Notes: generated from the sequence alone by a model not told the origin. Positions 1 to 10,181 are shown, counted from the first letter of the stretch. The stretch is DNA of 64,000 bases from Rheum nobile (GCA_027886185.1 WOAB01000093.1:6386001-6450000); one strand, 5' to 3'. A program made the numbers and translations.

Positions 1-385
1 AAGTCCGCCGCGCCGTTTCCTTATTTGCATTATTTTATTACTTTTTATTTATTTCGTTTTAGGTTAACTTAGCTTTATTTCCTTTAGTATTTAAGGGTTG
101 AGAAAAGGCTTGTTTATCTATCATCATAATCTTGGATTCTCTCTCGAACCCTAATTAGTTTTTACGTATTTGCTATGAAGAACTAAGCCTCCTTGGCTTA
201 GTCAGACGCTGAAGCTTTCATTTTGATTCAGTTGTGAGATTCTCGTTCTTAATCTATTGCATGGTTTTTATCTCTTCTCTTGCTTAAGTTGCTTATGATT
301 GATATTGATAATCTCTAGTCTGATCATCTAGGGTTTGTTGTTATTGGTCTATTGCTAGATCTAGATTATTACTGGTTGAGCATAT

Positions 386-1998
386 TGATAGGTGTCATTT
401 CATGCACCTTAACTAGTGATTATTGACATATTTTAGATGGAGTTTTGGAGTAGATTTAGGCTAAGTCTGTAATCCAGAAGAGTAGTTGAAAAGTGAAGAT
501 ATCCAAGGTTTTACGACTTAGATGGAGATGATGAGGATCTGCTGGAATTTATTGGAGAAGACTACCAACACTTGGTAATAAAGAAGAGCAAAAGAGGAGC
601 TGAAGAGAGAAGAATGGCGCCCCGCGTCAGAGCCACCGCGACCCGGCGATGGGTCTCAGAGAAGGATGCCGCCCCGCGGTGGAAATCACCGCCCTGCGGT
701 GGGAGTTGGCGCCCCGCATCTAATCACGTGAATTAAAACAATTAATTAAGAGAACGCCACACGCTAATGCTGGAATTGGAGGAATTTAGGCCCAAGGGAG
801 GAGAAGCCCACGTGAAGAAATAAGGCCCAAAAGATGAAAGGCCCAGGAAGAAGCCGAAGCCGCGTGAATTGTCGAGCGTGAATTGAAGTGAAGCTGGAAA
901 GAATTGGGCGTGATGTCACGCTGACGTCGGCACGAATTGATATTGTTGTGGGCCGTGTTGCTGCTACTTGCATTGGGCCGAAGTTGGGCCGTGGCTACTG
1001 ATTGAATGGAGACGCCGTGAGCAGCTGTTGCACGAGAAGACGAGAATTATTTCCCCTAGTTTCGTTCGTTTATTTCCTTTAATGACTTTATTATTATTTC
1101 CTTTTATTATTTTTACAATCTTTTAGAATTAGGTTAAATACTCTTTGTTTTCCTAGTTTTCAGAATTAAGTTTTTACAGAAGTTTGTTCTTTTAGTTTTG
1201 CCTCCGGGGTTCCAACCCATGGAGAACTAAACACCTTTGTTCTACTAGACGTTTGAAGCAATACAGTTGATTCGGTTGTGAGATTTCTATTCCTTGTTCT
1301 TATTCTTATGTGTGTTGGTTTGATTCTCTTGGTTATATTGATTATTGATTTATCGTTATTCTTCATAGTCTGGCCAGCTAGGTTGAATACTTTTTTATCA
1401 ATTGCTAGGATTGCATATAGGGGTTCCGAGTGCATATCTAGTGGCAAACACAATTGTGCGTATAGGGGTTCCGAGCGTACAATTTTGAGTGAGAATCATT
1501 GCATGTTAAGTAGGGGAGTGAGTACTTGTACGTCTTTCTACTTGCATGTATCCTATATCCTTGTGTGCATTGCTATTGCTGTGTTGGTGCTAAAGTACGC
1601 TGACAACTGTGAGAATCAGTGGTACTTTATCATTGGCATAGTAATAAGTCTATCGACAACTGTGAGAATCGGTAGTACTTAAGATCAGGGTGGGAACAAC
1701 CATAAGAATAGTTAAAGAACTTGGATTTATAAGATTTCAGTGATCGACTTATATCTCTGTATTGTGGATCTCGTTCTAGTGGAACTACTTTCCCCATTCA
1801 TATTCTCAAGTCAACTAAACCTGTTTACTTTGCTCTGTGTTTGATAATCAAAACCCCTCTTTCCTGTTACTTTGCATGCTTATAGACACATAGATTGATT
1901 ACTTCCTCCCTGTGGATTCGACCCTTGCTTGCCTCTACTACTTGTTTAGGTTTGTTAGGATTTTATTTGTGTAGGTGTTACGACGACAACGCCTATCA
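386..1998 (+). mobile_element. Solo LTR K, Athila-like family (TSD CATAT)
   Basis: The 1613-bp segment starts TGATAGGTG and ends GCCTATCA. It is flanked by perfect 5-bp duplications CATAT at 381-385 and 1999-2003. Its first ~150 bp and its central part closely resemble the LTRs of element A (right end of the window) in opposite orientation, so K and A belong to one family. There is no internal region, which implies LTR-LTR recombination after insertion into L. GC-rich motifs at about 610-720 resemble those in A. Four stem-loops lie at 1404-1681. Confidence 0.92.
1404..1681 (+). other. Four stem-loops in LTR K, two loop sequences each used twice
   Basis: SL1 (about 1404-1445) and SL2 (1449-1487) share the loop TATAGGGGTTCCGAG. 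SL3 (1591-1629) and SL4 (1645-1681) share the loop CAACTGTGAGAA. SL3 and SL4 have 12-13 bp stems with one G-T pair and a single-base bulge at the same place. The same four hairpins occur in both LTRs of element A, with paired changes in the stems. A role in the transcribed leader, such as packaging, dimerisation or translation, is inference; no known RNA family is recognised. Confidence 0.7.
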
Positions 1999-2192
1999 CA
2001 TATCTATTTCAGAGTAGCAACTGTATCGTACTAGTATCTGGTTGTTCTAGTCTTATGCAGAAGAGAATTGATTTACATTCTAGGATAAAAGCTGGTTGTT
2101 TTATGCTAGAATTGTATCCAACTATATTCCTATCCGTAACGCTGCTGTTAAACTGAATCTTGATAGTTTCAGGGTTGTTTAATTAGTTAGTG

Positions 2193-2218
2193 CTAATAGT
2201 ATATGGTTGTGCTATTAG
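2193..2218 (+). other. Hairpin in LTR L at the position of SL4
   Basis: Perfect 7-bp arms CTAATAG and CTATTAG enclose a 12-nt loop. It lies a little downstream of a GATAGTTTC phrase and upstream of a GAAAAGGAATTGG-like phrase, the same relative position as the hairpins of the K/A, H and I LTRs. Confidence 0.45.
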
Positions 2219-2548
2219 TTATATCTGAAAAGGAATTGGAATTTCCATTGCATGAGATATTGAATGATTATCTAGGATCAACTTGTCATACGAATAGTGG
2301 ATGTTGTTTGACTAAGTGCTTTTCCTCATCACTGATTTCATCATATTTTACTTTGTTTACTTTTGCATGCTTAGGTTACTAAAACTCACAAAACCCCCCT
2401 TTGGTTACTTTGGATTGACATATAAATTGCATACTAAGATAGAATCTGCCTCCCTGTGGATTCGACCTTTACTTACCTAGGACTACGGTTTAGGGTTTGT
2501 TTGGATATTTTGCATAGTAGGAATTAGAACGACAAATTCCTGTTATCA

Positions 2549-4133
2549 TGCATAGTCTCCATATTTTTTGACATATTCAAGAATATATATGAGGACTAAT
2601 AACACCGTCATATGGACCAATGTTAATTGTTCATATGTTTTATGATGTTGATAGATGCCTCAATACATTGGTCACACGAAACATAAAGTGGGAGAAATAA
2701 ATCAATCAAGTAGTGTAACGGTTGAGCTTCGGGTAGCTCGCACTATTTAATAGAACGACATAGTACAATCATTAATTATATGGTCATCAATCATAGTTGG
2801 GTTAAAGCTAATACATGAAACAATCTAGAAGAATCGTTGACCGTATGAGGTCATACAAAGTTTAAATGTCAAGAATTAAGTTTGACTTTGACTGACTATG
2901 ATATATTTCTCTAATTGAAACTTATCTCCAGAAGAGAACTGAAAGTATATAGATGTGCAGTGTACGTCCCATTCTCACCCTAAATGAACTAAATTAATGC
3001 TACAAGGAAAGTTGGGATTCTACGAGGGCAGGAGTCCCTATAAATTATTGAATACCTAGAGCTTATATTGGGTGATCGCTCGGTATTAAGATTATCATTT
3101 TGAAGAGATAAAATCCCAACTTTAGGGGGAGCGGACAATGAGACTAATATGTATAAGAGATTGCAAGGAATGCAAATTCTCGATAATTTTATATCCTTGG
3201 TTAAACGAACATGAACCAGAAGTTCAACGTATCGTATACATAATGATATAGCTAGGATGCTATAAATTGCATTTACTAAAAGCCAAGAAAGTGACGGAGT
3301 CACATATACCAACTGAAATGCCTAGCTCATTTGGAGGTTCTTGTAGTAACTCCAGACCAATCCATTACAAGGGAGTCTTAATTACGCCAGAAGCGTGGGA
3401 GACTATCAGACTATATCTGAAGCCCAATTTTCCTGAAGAGGAATGATATATTGCAGCTTAACAAGTTGTTAATTGTTGACACGTGACGTTTCTTGAGATA
3501 AGTTCTTCAAGAAAATCGTATCTCAGATTACACATCATAAGCAAAGACTTTAAAGGACAAGTACGAAATGTTTGTTACAATCCATTTCGGAAGGACTCGA
3601 AATGCGCTTGTCCTTGATGATGTTGTTTGAATAAGTACTGGCACCAGAAGTGACATACGAGGAGGTTAATGATTCTTGATCAATGGAAATACGTCGACAA
3701 TGATGATTGGTAGAGCTGAGAAAGGCGATTCAAGCAAAGTTAAATTTTGTATATTAAAAGTGATATGTTTTTGGACCAGTTACATATGTAAATGATTAAT
3801 TTGGAATTGGTTATGTGTATTGGTTTGTATTTATATTTTTGATACATGTATGTACATGCAAGTTCTTGAAGAATCGAGATTTATGTGCAAATGGAGATAT
3901 ATGAAGGTCATGCATCACTCCACCCTCAATCACTTACATATTGACGATATTTATCTATACTCATGAGCTTTGAGTCGAAGGGAGGACCAGTTCAGCAGAT
4001 TCAGTCAAGCAATGTTAATTGAGGGGGAGAACTACAACTGTACTCTTTTTTCCTTAGTCTTGGTTTTTATCCCATTGGGTTTTTCCAGACAAGGTTTTTA
4101 ACGAGGCAGTTAGTGATGTACATCCAAGGAGAG
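2549..4133 (+). mobile_element. Decayed Ty1/copia-like 3' internal region
   Basis: No open frame of useful length remains. Near the 3' end a purine-rich tract (ATTGAGGGGGAGA, about 4016-4030) is followed by the copia hallmark phrases around TTTTTATCCCATTGGG and TTTTTAACGAGGCAG. A second purine tract (CCAAGGAGAG) abuts the LTR at 4134. This two-tract arrangement is known from a class of plant copia elements. The left boundary against LTR L at 2548 is not defined, and bases 2549-3900 show no recognisable protein. Confidence 0.5.
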
Positions 4134-4317
4134 TGTTATAATATTATGTATTTGGATGTACATAAGATAAAGCCCATGTAAACCCTAAAGTTGGCTTATG
4201 GGCCAAGCATTGTAAACCCTATATATACCCTCATTGGATGTCTAATAATACACAAGTTTACTCTCTTATTCTTCTATTCTCCTCCCTTAAACTCTCTCTT
4301 TCTCTTAGTTTATAACA
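4134..4317 (+). repeat. Short copia-like 3' LTR
   Basis: The 184-bp sequence starts TGTTATAATATT and ends TATAACA. It has a TATA box (ATATATA, 4221-4227) followed by a pyrimidine-rich stretch typical of an R/U5 leader. It directly follows a purine tract. No convincing target duplication was found, and the 5' LTR is absent from the window. Confidence 0.6.
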
Positions 4318-4688
4318 GTGTAAGCATTTGATTGTCAATATTCAACTCTATCGTGAATAGTGAGTTGGAAGAAATGAAATTATTTGTCATATGTACGGTG
4401 GGTTATAACTATATAGGCCTAAATTTTAACTGATGGTAAAAAAGGAGTTCAAATATTTAATTTAGATTTTATGCTTAAAAAATTTGAGTAATTTAAAATT
4501 CTTAATATTAAAAAAATTATTGTTTTTTGTCATTAAACTATTTGAGTTTTGGATTGGTCAATCTAGTTACTCTTTTCGAGACATTGATAAAACAAACATA
4601 AAAATTACATTTATATTATAAAATATAGTCATATTCTAATAAATCAAATTGATACTTCTTATAAGAGATCTTAACAATTACTCATTTT
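4318..4688. other. AT-rich spacer, nothing recognised
   Basis: This 371-bp stretch lies between the copia LTR and the tandem array. It is AT-rich with short homopolymer runs. No ORF, terminal repeat or RNA-like fold was seen. Confidence 0.5.
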
Positions 4689-5160
4689 CAAGGATTGACA
4701 CCGTAAGAAAAAATACACCCCGTATATCTTACTGTAAAAACTAAAAGCGCTATGTTCATTACAGTTGTAAGAAAACATACACCCCGTATATCTTACTGTA
4801 AAAACTAAAAATGCTACGTGCATTACTGTTGTAAGAAAACATATGCCACGTATATCTTACTGTAAAAACGTTTACTATGTGCAATTCTGCTATAAGAAAA
4901 AATACACCCCGTATATCTTACTATAAAAACGTTTACTATGTGCATTACTACTATAAGAAAACATACTCTTGTATATCTTACTGTAAAAACGTTTATTATG
5001 TGCAATCCTGATGTAAGAAAAAATACGTCCCGTATATCTTACTGTAAAAACGTTAACTACGTGCATTCTTGTTGTAAAAATGTATACACTTGTATATCCT
5101 GTTGTAAAATTGAAGAACTTTTGCATTCGTGTCGTGAAAAATTATAGTTTAAGACTCGGG
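4689..5160 (+). repeat. Tandem array, ~60-64 bp unit, about seven copies
   Basis: The core CGTATATCTTACTGTAAAAA recurs with its start near 4721, 4785, 4849, 4910, 4970, 5031 and, diverged, 5091. The spacing is 60-64 bp. Units also share GTAAGAAAA upstream and a TGTGCAT-like segment downstream. Copies are imperfect and contiguous, so this is a minisatellite and not a spacer-repeat array. Short open frames across it are a by-product of the period being near a multiple of three. Confidence 0.9.
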
Positions 5161-5844
5161 GGCTAGGGAATTCCAAGATTATGTGACTTCAGAAATAATA
5201 GGTATGACCAACTTCTCAATGACCATAGAGCGTAAAGGCTGGGAAAATCAAAAGTGTGGAGCTTGAGTTTAAGAACTTTAACATGACAAAACATAATTAA
5301 GGAACATCTAATAGAGTTATTGGCCAATTGCACAAACACCGACAAAAGTAAGATTTACAACATGCGAAACATGCCTTGTCGCCTATAAGCATTATATAAG
5401 CATTTATGGGTACCAATAAATGGCATCTCTGCTAGTTCCTTTCCGAAAATCCCTTTGAACTTAGATATGGGAGTTATTATCTCGTTACTCAAATTCATAT
5501 GGAAGGTATTCAAACAAAAAATATCAAAGCAAATATTATTATTTTTAAAGACAAACCAAGTGTCGATGTCAACTCAACTCATGTAAATGGATAATTCAAA
5601 TATAGACAGTAGGCAGCCAACAAAAATACTGACAATCAAACACTATAATTAAGAAAAATCTAATAGAATTACATGGCCAATTGCACAAACGCTAACTACG
5701 TGCATTCTTGATGTAAAAATGTATACACCCGTATATCCTGCTGTAAAATTGAAGAATTTTGCATGTGTCTGAAAAATTATAGTTTAAGCCTCGGAGGCTA
5801 GGGAATTACATGGCCAATTCCAAGTTTCTCTGAATATAGATTAC
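5161..5844 (+). repeat. Duplicated segments flanking the array
   Basis: The segment about 5053-5165 (array end, TGTATACAC, AATTATAGTTTAAG, GGCTAGGGAATT) recurs diverged at about 5692-5810. The phrase ATCTAATAGA followed by GGCCAATTGCACAAAC near 5306-5337 recurs near 5656-5691. The two blocks are interleaved, which suggests a local duplication of a unit several hundred bases long. The phrase GGCTAGGGAATT at the end of both copies might be part of a transposon end. No gene is seen here. Confidence 0.6.
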
Positions 5845-6000
5845 CTCAATCTTAAGGTTCATTATTTTGTTGTTGTCTGTAACACCAGGTGCCCGATGAA
5901 CATATTCTTCCCAAGGTGGGTCAACTAAAATTACATCAAACTTGGTTCCAAAAAACTCTAGCGAAAGCACAAACTCCTATAGATCACATTTGTAGTACAT
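5845..6000 (-). pseudogene. METTL14-like (MTB) m6A methyltransferase fragment
   Basis: The minus-strand translation contains the run FFGTKFDVILVDPPWEEYV followed by HRAPGV. This matches, from memory, the plant MT-A70 family member METTL14-like/MTB around its DPPW motif. In the intact protein this belongs to the methyltransferase complex that installs N6-methyladenosine on mRNA. Only about 50 residues are present. There is an in-frame TAG near the start of the fragment, and roughly 8 residues are missing between the GVTD and NLKIE motifs. The fragment ends at GAG followed by GTAATC, a plausible splice donor at 5844. Directly upstream on the same strand is a fragment of an unrelated enzyme, so this is a captured exon piece. 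Confidence 0.75.
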
Positions 6001-6013
6001 TGGAGCTGAAGCT

Positions 6014-6175
6014 GCTACATCAGGAGCAACAAAGTAGACCTTCACGTCGTTGTATTTGGAAAGCATATATGCAAGTGAGCGGATTGTCCTTCCGTAGGCA
6101 AGATCACCCACAAGCCCGACAATAATCCCGTCTAGTTTTCCAATCTCCCTCTCAATTGTGTACACATAGACCTGG
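6014..6175 (-). pseudogene. Aspartate carbamoyltransferase fragment
   Basis: The minus-strand frame reads YTIEREIGKLDG, then GLVGDLAYGRTIRSLAYML and VKVYFVAPDV. From memory this matches the aspartate-binding side of plant aspartate carbamoyltransferase, the plastid enzyme of pyrimidine synthesis. About 54 residues survive of a normal protein of 300 or more. The fragment is open. It runs in frame into the METTL14-like fragment downstream, forming a short chimera of two unrelated host genes. No promoter or start is evident. Confidence 0.78.
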
Positions 6176-6179
6176 CAAA

Positions 6180-6540
6180 ACATGATCCAACCCGACAATC
6201 CGACTTGACCCGTCTAATACTTTTAGGGTTGAGAGCCGATTCGAAAATCAATGGGTCAAGAAAGACCCAAACCCGATGACCCGAATAAATATGGGTTTGA
6301 TATAACCCGACCCGTTGGGTTAACCGACCGACCCAATCATATGTATTACCTCATTTATAATGAATATTATACAACTTTTTACTAAATAGTGATATAATAT
6401 TGATTCTGTTATTATTATTTTATTATTAAAAATATTATTTTATTATTAAAATTATTATTTTATTAGTAAATATAATATTTTATTATAAAATTTATTGTAA
6501 AAAATCATTAAAAAAAATTATTCCGTGAAGTCGACCATTG
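6180..6540. repeat. Degenerate GACCCG-rich stretch and AT-rich tract
   Basis: Between 6180 and 6345 the motif GACCCG / CGGGTC and variants such as AACCCGACCCGTTGGG recur many times. From about 6355 to 6520 the DNA is almost pure A/T with repeated ATTATTTTATTA units. No protein signal is present. The A/T tract could be the decayed tail of the adjacent LINE, but that LINE is also truncated within its RT, so this is uncertain. Confidence 0.5.
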
Positions 6541-6546
6541 GCCTCA

Positions 6547-7275
6547 CTAGTCACTACAGCGCAGCATACCAGATAGCCCTTCAGCACAAAGGAGAAACAA
6601 GAAAGGGGACAAAGGATCTCCTTGGCGCAGACCCCCAGATGGTAGAAACGTTGAAGTGGGTCTTCCTCCAATCAAAGTAGAGAAGGACACCGAAGTCACA
6701 CACCGCATGATGATTGAAATCCAACTCTCCGCAAAGCCCAATTTCCACATACAGTGCTCCAGAAAAGACCACTCCACCCTATCATACGCCTTGGCCATAT
6801 CCAGCTTCAGCGCCAAATACCCCTTTCGACCTGTCTTCTTCTTCTGTATGTGATGAAAAATCTCAAAAGCAACAAGAACATTGTCTGTGATTAGTCTACC
6901 TGGAACAAATGCACTCTGACTTTGGGCCACCAGTTTATGTAAGCATCTCTTCAGCCTGATGGAGAGAATTTTGGAAATAATCTTGTACAAGATGTTATAT
7001 AGACTGATAGGACGTAAGTCTTTCATCCTGCAGGACTCATTGACTTTCGGGATTAAAGAGATAAATGTATGGTTCAAGAAAGCAGGAAATTCTCCTCCAT
7101 TAAGAATGGACAGTATAAATCGAGTGATGTAACCCCCAACAATATGTCAAAACTTTTGATAAAAAAGGGTCGACATACCGTCAGGGCCAGGAGATTTTGT
7201 GGGGTGCATAGAAAAGAGAGCATGCTTAACCTCCTCCGGAAGAAAGGGAGCAAGAAGCTCAACATTGTCCTCGTC
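6547..7275 (-). pseudogene. LINE ORF2 reverse transcriptase, N-terminal half
   Basis: Codons 7077-6547 include FISLIPKV, RPISLYNILYKI, QSAFVPGRLITDNVLVAFE, LKLDMAKAYDRVEWSFL and GGLRQGDPLSPFLF. These are ordered blocks of non-LTR reverse transcriptase. The reading stops at LRCSD, before the catalytic YADD box. A frame shift lies between 7276 and about 7077. The linker-to-RT order agrees with plant L1 elements. Confidence 0.92.
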
Positions 7276-8135
7276 CTAGAGCAACAACTCGATTCCTTGA
7301 GAAGCCGTCGCTGCAGCAGCTCTGATGTCTGAAGAAAAAAGATTCTGGAAGTTTTCAATGGCCACTCTGGCTTTACCGTCAAAGGATCTCCATTCCATCC
7401 CATTTTCATCAATAAGTTTCTTGATTGCATTTCTTTTCTTTCGCCCCGTCGCCTTTTGATGGAAAAAAGACGTATTCTGATCACCCCATTTGAGTTCATT
7501 CGCCTTTGATCTTTGCAACCACATTGCTTCTTCCCGCCGCATCAAATCCATTTTCCTCGCCTCCAACTCCCTCCTCTTTCCGATCAACTCACCCCTCATC
7601 CCTTGCTTCCCTAATTGTCGCAACTTCTCCCTTACAGTTTTGAGCTCCCTGTTCACATTTCCGAAAACTGCAAAGTCCCATGCCATTAAGTCAGAGCCAC
7701 ATCGGGACACTTTTCCCATCACACCTGGTTCTTCATAAGAGCTACCCGGGTTTTGCCATGCATTGCGAACCACTTCCGTGCAAGACTCATCGTCTAACCA
7801 CATTGCCTCAAACCGGAAAGGACGAGGAATTTTTGGAGGTTCCTCAACATCAGTCGGGTTCAAGACCAATTTGATGGGAATGTGATCCGACCCACATCGA
7901 TCAAGAATTCAAGATGGCTAACTAACGCGTCCGGATAAAACTGAAGCCAAGCGTCATTTGTGAAAGCAAGGTCGATGCGTTCTTGAATGAACTCCGAACC
8001 ATCTCGCCCATTGTCTCATGTAAACGGTTGACCCCTCGGAGCTATCTCCCTAAGGTGGCATTCCTCAATCGCAGTCCGAAAAGTCAGAACATCATTTAGG
8101 TCCGGGGGGAGACCACCGACCTTATCCTGCAGATT
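7276..8135 (-). pseudogene. LINE ORF2 endonuclease end and linker
   Basis: The right part reads KVGGLPPDLNDV and RGQPFT then DNGRDGS...ERIDLAFTN. This is the C-terminal part of the apurinic-type endonuclease; the usual W after PFT is a TGA here, near 8016. The next 197 codons (to 7276) hold the linker typical of plant L1 proteins, with the phrase KWGDQNTSFFHQKA just before the RT. A frame change separates 7869 from the endonuclease part. The protein cannot be made intact. Confidence 0.85.
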
Positions 8136-8310
8136 ATAAATTAGATTGAAGCTTAGGCCAACGATTTTAGCTAATAAACCCAAATATAAGCTAATAAAGG
8201 ATTGAAGAGTGAGAGTCAATCCACCCAAGAGCATAAAGAAATAAATTTACAGGGAATTACACATGGTCAAATAAAGAGGAGGTAGTGATTATGCAAGAAA
8301 TTTAACATAC

Positions 8311-8800
8311 AAGTTCATCATGAGAGTAATAGTCTTCTTTCAGAAGGATTCTCCCTACACATAAACAACATTGCTTAGAGAAGAATGACAAAGAACTTGA
8401 CAAAACCAAACTGAATTGTCTTTCTGACTTACCTAGAGACTTCCTAGTCTTCTTCTTTACATTCACCACTTCAGCATCCCAAAACTCCAAAACAGCGACT
8501 TCGCAAGTCTCTCCTTAAACGACTCCATTTGGAGCGTCAACCACAGGTTCAGATCCAAGCGACCCGAAGAAAGGAGGAACTTTGACATCCGGGAATTCGC
8601 TCGATGCGACATCAAAATTGTCTTTGAATAGAGTGTCGATGTTTAAATAGGCAACGCCGACAACAGTAGAGGCAGAGGTGGCCTTCTTCATCCCGTCCAA
8701 GAGCAAATCCACTCGAACGAAGACGATGACCCATCCATCAACACCGAAATCGCTGTAATTATTACGCCGGTGCATCCCCGGCCTCTTCCCTCCCACAGGC
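8311..8800 (-). pseudogene. Unrecognised host gene fragment with a preserved intron
   Basis: Exon 1 (about 8800 down to 8433) reads FGVDGWVIVFVRVDLLLDG ... VKVPPFFGSLGSEPVV ... VLEFWDAEVVNVKKKTRKSL and contains one in-frame TAA near 8514. It ends at AG|GTAAGT, with the intron beginning at 8432. The acceptor TTTATGTGTAG| precedes exon 2 (8354-8311), which reads GRILLKEDYYSHDEL and ends at a GTATGT donor. Phases fit (phase 1 into a 44-nt exon). Two consensus donors and one acceptor argue for a real former gene. I do not recognise the protein and assign no function. The following intron leads into the LINE. Confidence 0.6.
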
Positions 8801-8894
8801 ACCAAAATCGTTGTCGACTGCGTTCCTCCATCTTTGCCATCAAGGTGGGCATTTCAGATCAGAAACTTTCACGAGCTTTTTTGGAGAGGAGTAT

Positions 8895-9711
8895 TGATGT
8901 GCGTGAGCACATTCCAGGACCCGTACAGTACAAGACAAAGGGCGCCAAGAACTCCTTTTTAGGGAACCCTTGGCTAGACTCTCAAAAGACGACACTCTAA
9001 TGTATTTTGGGTTGTTTTTGGGTTTTTGACTTGATGGAGATTGGACTACAAAGGGAAATGGATATAACTCGTCACGAAGGATTCGAGACGAGTTTGGGAT
9101 AGGCATCTTATGAGTCTTGGATACAACTCACCAAGAAACACAAGACGAGATTGATTGATCATGGATGAAACGCACCATGACCAAACAATCACCTTTGGAT
9201 GTAACACACCAAAGGGTGTTTTGGATGTAACTCACCAAAACGCGACTAAGGATTCGAGGATACAACTCACCTCGGAAACCATTGTCATGAGACTTGAAAT
9301 GTACTAAACACTCGTTTTTATCTCCATTCAAATCTAACAATTACAATACACTTGGCTACCTATAAATAGGTACCAATACAAAAAAATAGGAAAATACATA
9401 AATTGACTCCACTAACCTAGCACTAACGTAGGGCACTAACACCACTACTTAGAGCACTAACTAACTAGCTAAAATAAGAAAAATACGTAAACAACAAAAA
9501 CAACTAACTAATTAACTAGGTAACTAAAGAAAATACGTAAACACATATTAACTAGCTAATTACCTAATTAATTAATGAAAAGGGAAATACTAGCAAAAAA
9601 CACATAGAATATCACTTCCTAGTCAATCTTCACGTCCTTGCATGAGGCTCCACCGATTGTTGGATGATCTCGTCTTCTGAAAGGTGTTCGATGGGATCCA
9701 TGATCTCATCA
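8895..9711 (-). repeat. Element M 3' LTR
   Basis: It starts TGATGTGCG and ends CTCATCA on the plus strand. It carries a TATTTATAGG promoter motif on the minus strand at about 9361-9370 and matches 10806-11618 almost base for base. Confidence 0.95.
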
Positions 9712-9825
9712 TCCTCCTCTCCTTGAGGAAGATTCGACCTCGAATCTTTGCTCATTCCCATTGCATAGTCTCTGGTTTGTTGGAACATCCGTTGGGCCAA
9801 TCACTTGGCCCGGAAAAATTCAGCT

Positions 9826-9966
9826 CTACTCATTGGAGTCGAAGTCGACCCAATCCTCAAGTGTCATCTCGGGCATGTCTTGGAGGAACTCCTCTTTAAG
9901 GAGGTCGATCTCGAGTTGATCCTCGAACGTGTGCAACAGTTCACAAGGCTCGTACTTAGGCTCCAT
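9826..9966 (-). CDS. 46-residue acidic ORF in element M
   Basis: ATG at 9966-9964 and TAG at 9828-9826 give 46 codons. The product begins MEPKYEPCELL and ends LEDWVDFDSNE; it is rich in E, D and L and could form an amphipathic helix. It lies between the internal leader and the 3' polypurine tract, where a larger element would carry the end of pol. No family is recognised. It could be the remnant of a longer protein or chance, though it is the clearest acidic frame of the interior. Confidence 0.35.
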   Translation of the reverse strand: MEPKYEPCELLHTFEDQLEIDLLKEEFLQDMPEMTLEDWVDFDSNE

Positions 9967-10137
9967 GTGCGTCCTCTCGGCTGGACGCTAGGAGGATTAG
10001 CTTGCTGCGGTGAAGTGGACGACGAGGAAGACGGTGGTCGTCAGAAAGGCACGTCGGGGCTGCACTGGTGATCGTGGTGATCGTGCAGTAGCTTGGTGGA
10101 GAGGTGGGAGGTGCTAATTAATTAGCAAATTGCAGCA

Positions 10138-10181
10138 GGGGGGGGGGGGGGGGGAAGTGGGTGGGGGGGGGGGGGGGGGGG
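10138..10181 (+). repeat. Two long G-tracts (17 and 19 G) inside element M
   Basis: Runs of G at 10138-10154 and 10163-10181 are separated by AAGTGGGT. On the plus strand these can form G-quadruplexes; on the element's sense strand they are C-tracts. Homopolymer lengths of this size may be imprecise in sequencing. Confidence 0.85.

Larger units (their letters stand above)
1..2548 (+). mobile_element. LTR L, 5' end outside window, interrupted by solo LTR K
   Basis: Two segments, 1-385 and 2004-2548, form one LTR-like sequence once the inserted LTR K and one copy of its target-site duplication are removed. The right end reads ...TGTTATCA, a usual CA terminus, preceded by the phrase CTCCCTGTGGATTCGACC that is shared with the LTR ends of K and of Athila-like elements. 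No primer-binding site follows position 2548, so this is a 3' LTR or solo LTR. No coding sequence is present. Orientation is taken from similarity to K. The element start lies left of the window, so its length is unknown. Confidence 0.75.
6547..8180 (-). mobile_element. Truncated L1-type LINE fragment
   Basis: Minus-strand coding similarity runs from an endonuclease-domain remnant (right) into reverse transcriptase (left), in the order of plant L1 ORF2. The 5' end is near 8130-8230 and the element stops inside the RT, so the YADD-box region, the C-terminal part and ORF1 are missing. It lies between host-gene fragments of the same strand and may have inserted into an intron of that chimeric region. 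No target duplication could be fixed. Confidence 0.85.

Noticed and set aside
4689..5160. Possible CRISPR-like array
   Set aside because: Units are contiguous and similar over their whole length, with no unique spacers, and the context is plant nuclear DNA.
6355..6520. LINE poly(A) tail
   Set aside because: The tract is A/T mixed and the LINE is already truncated within RT, so a tail at this place cannot be claimed.
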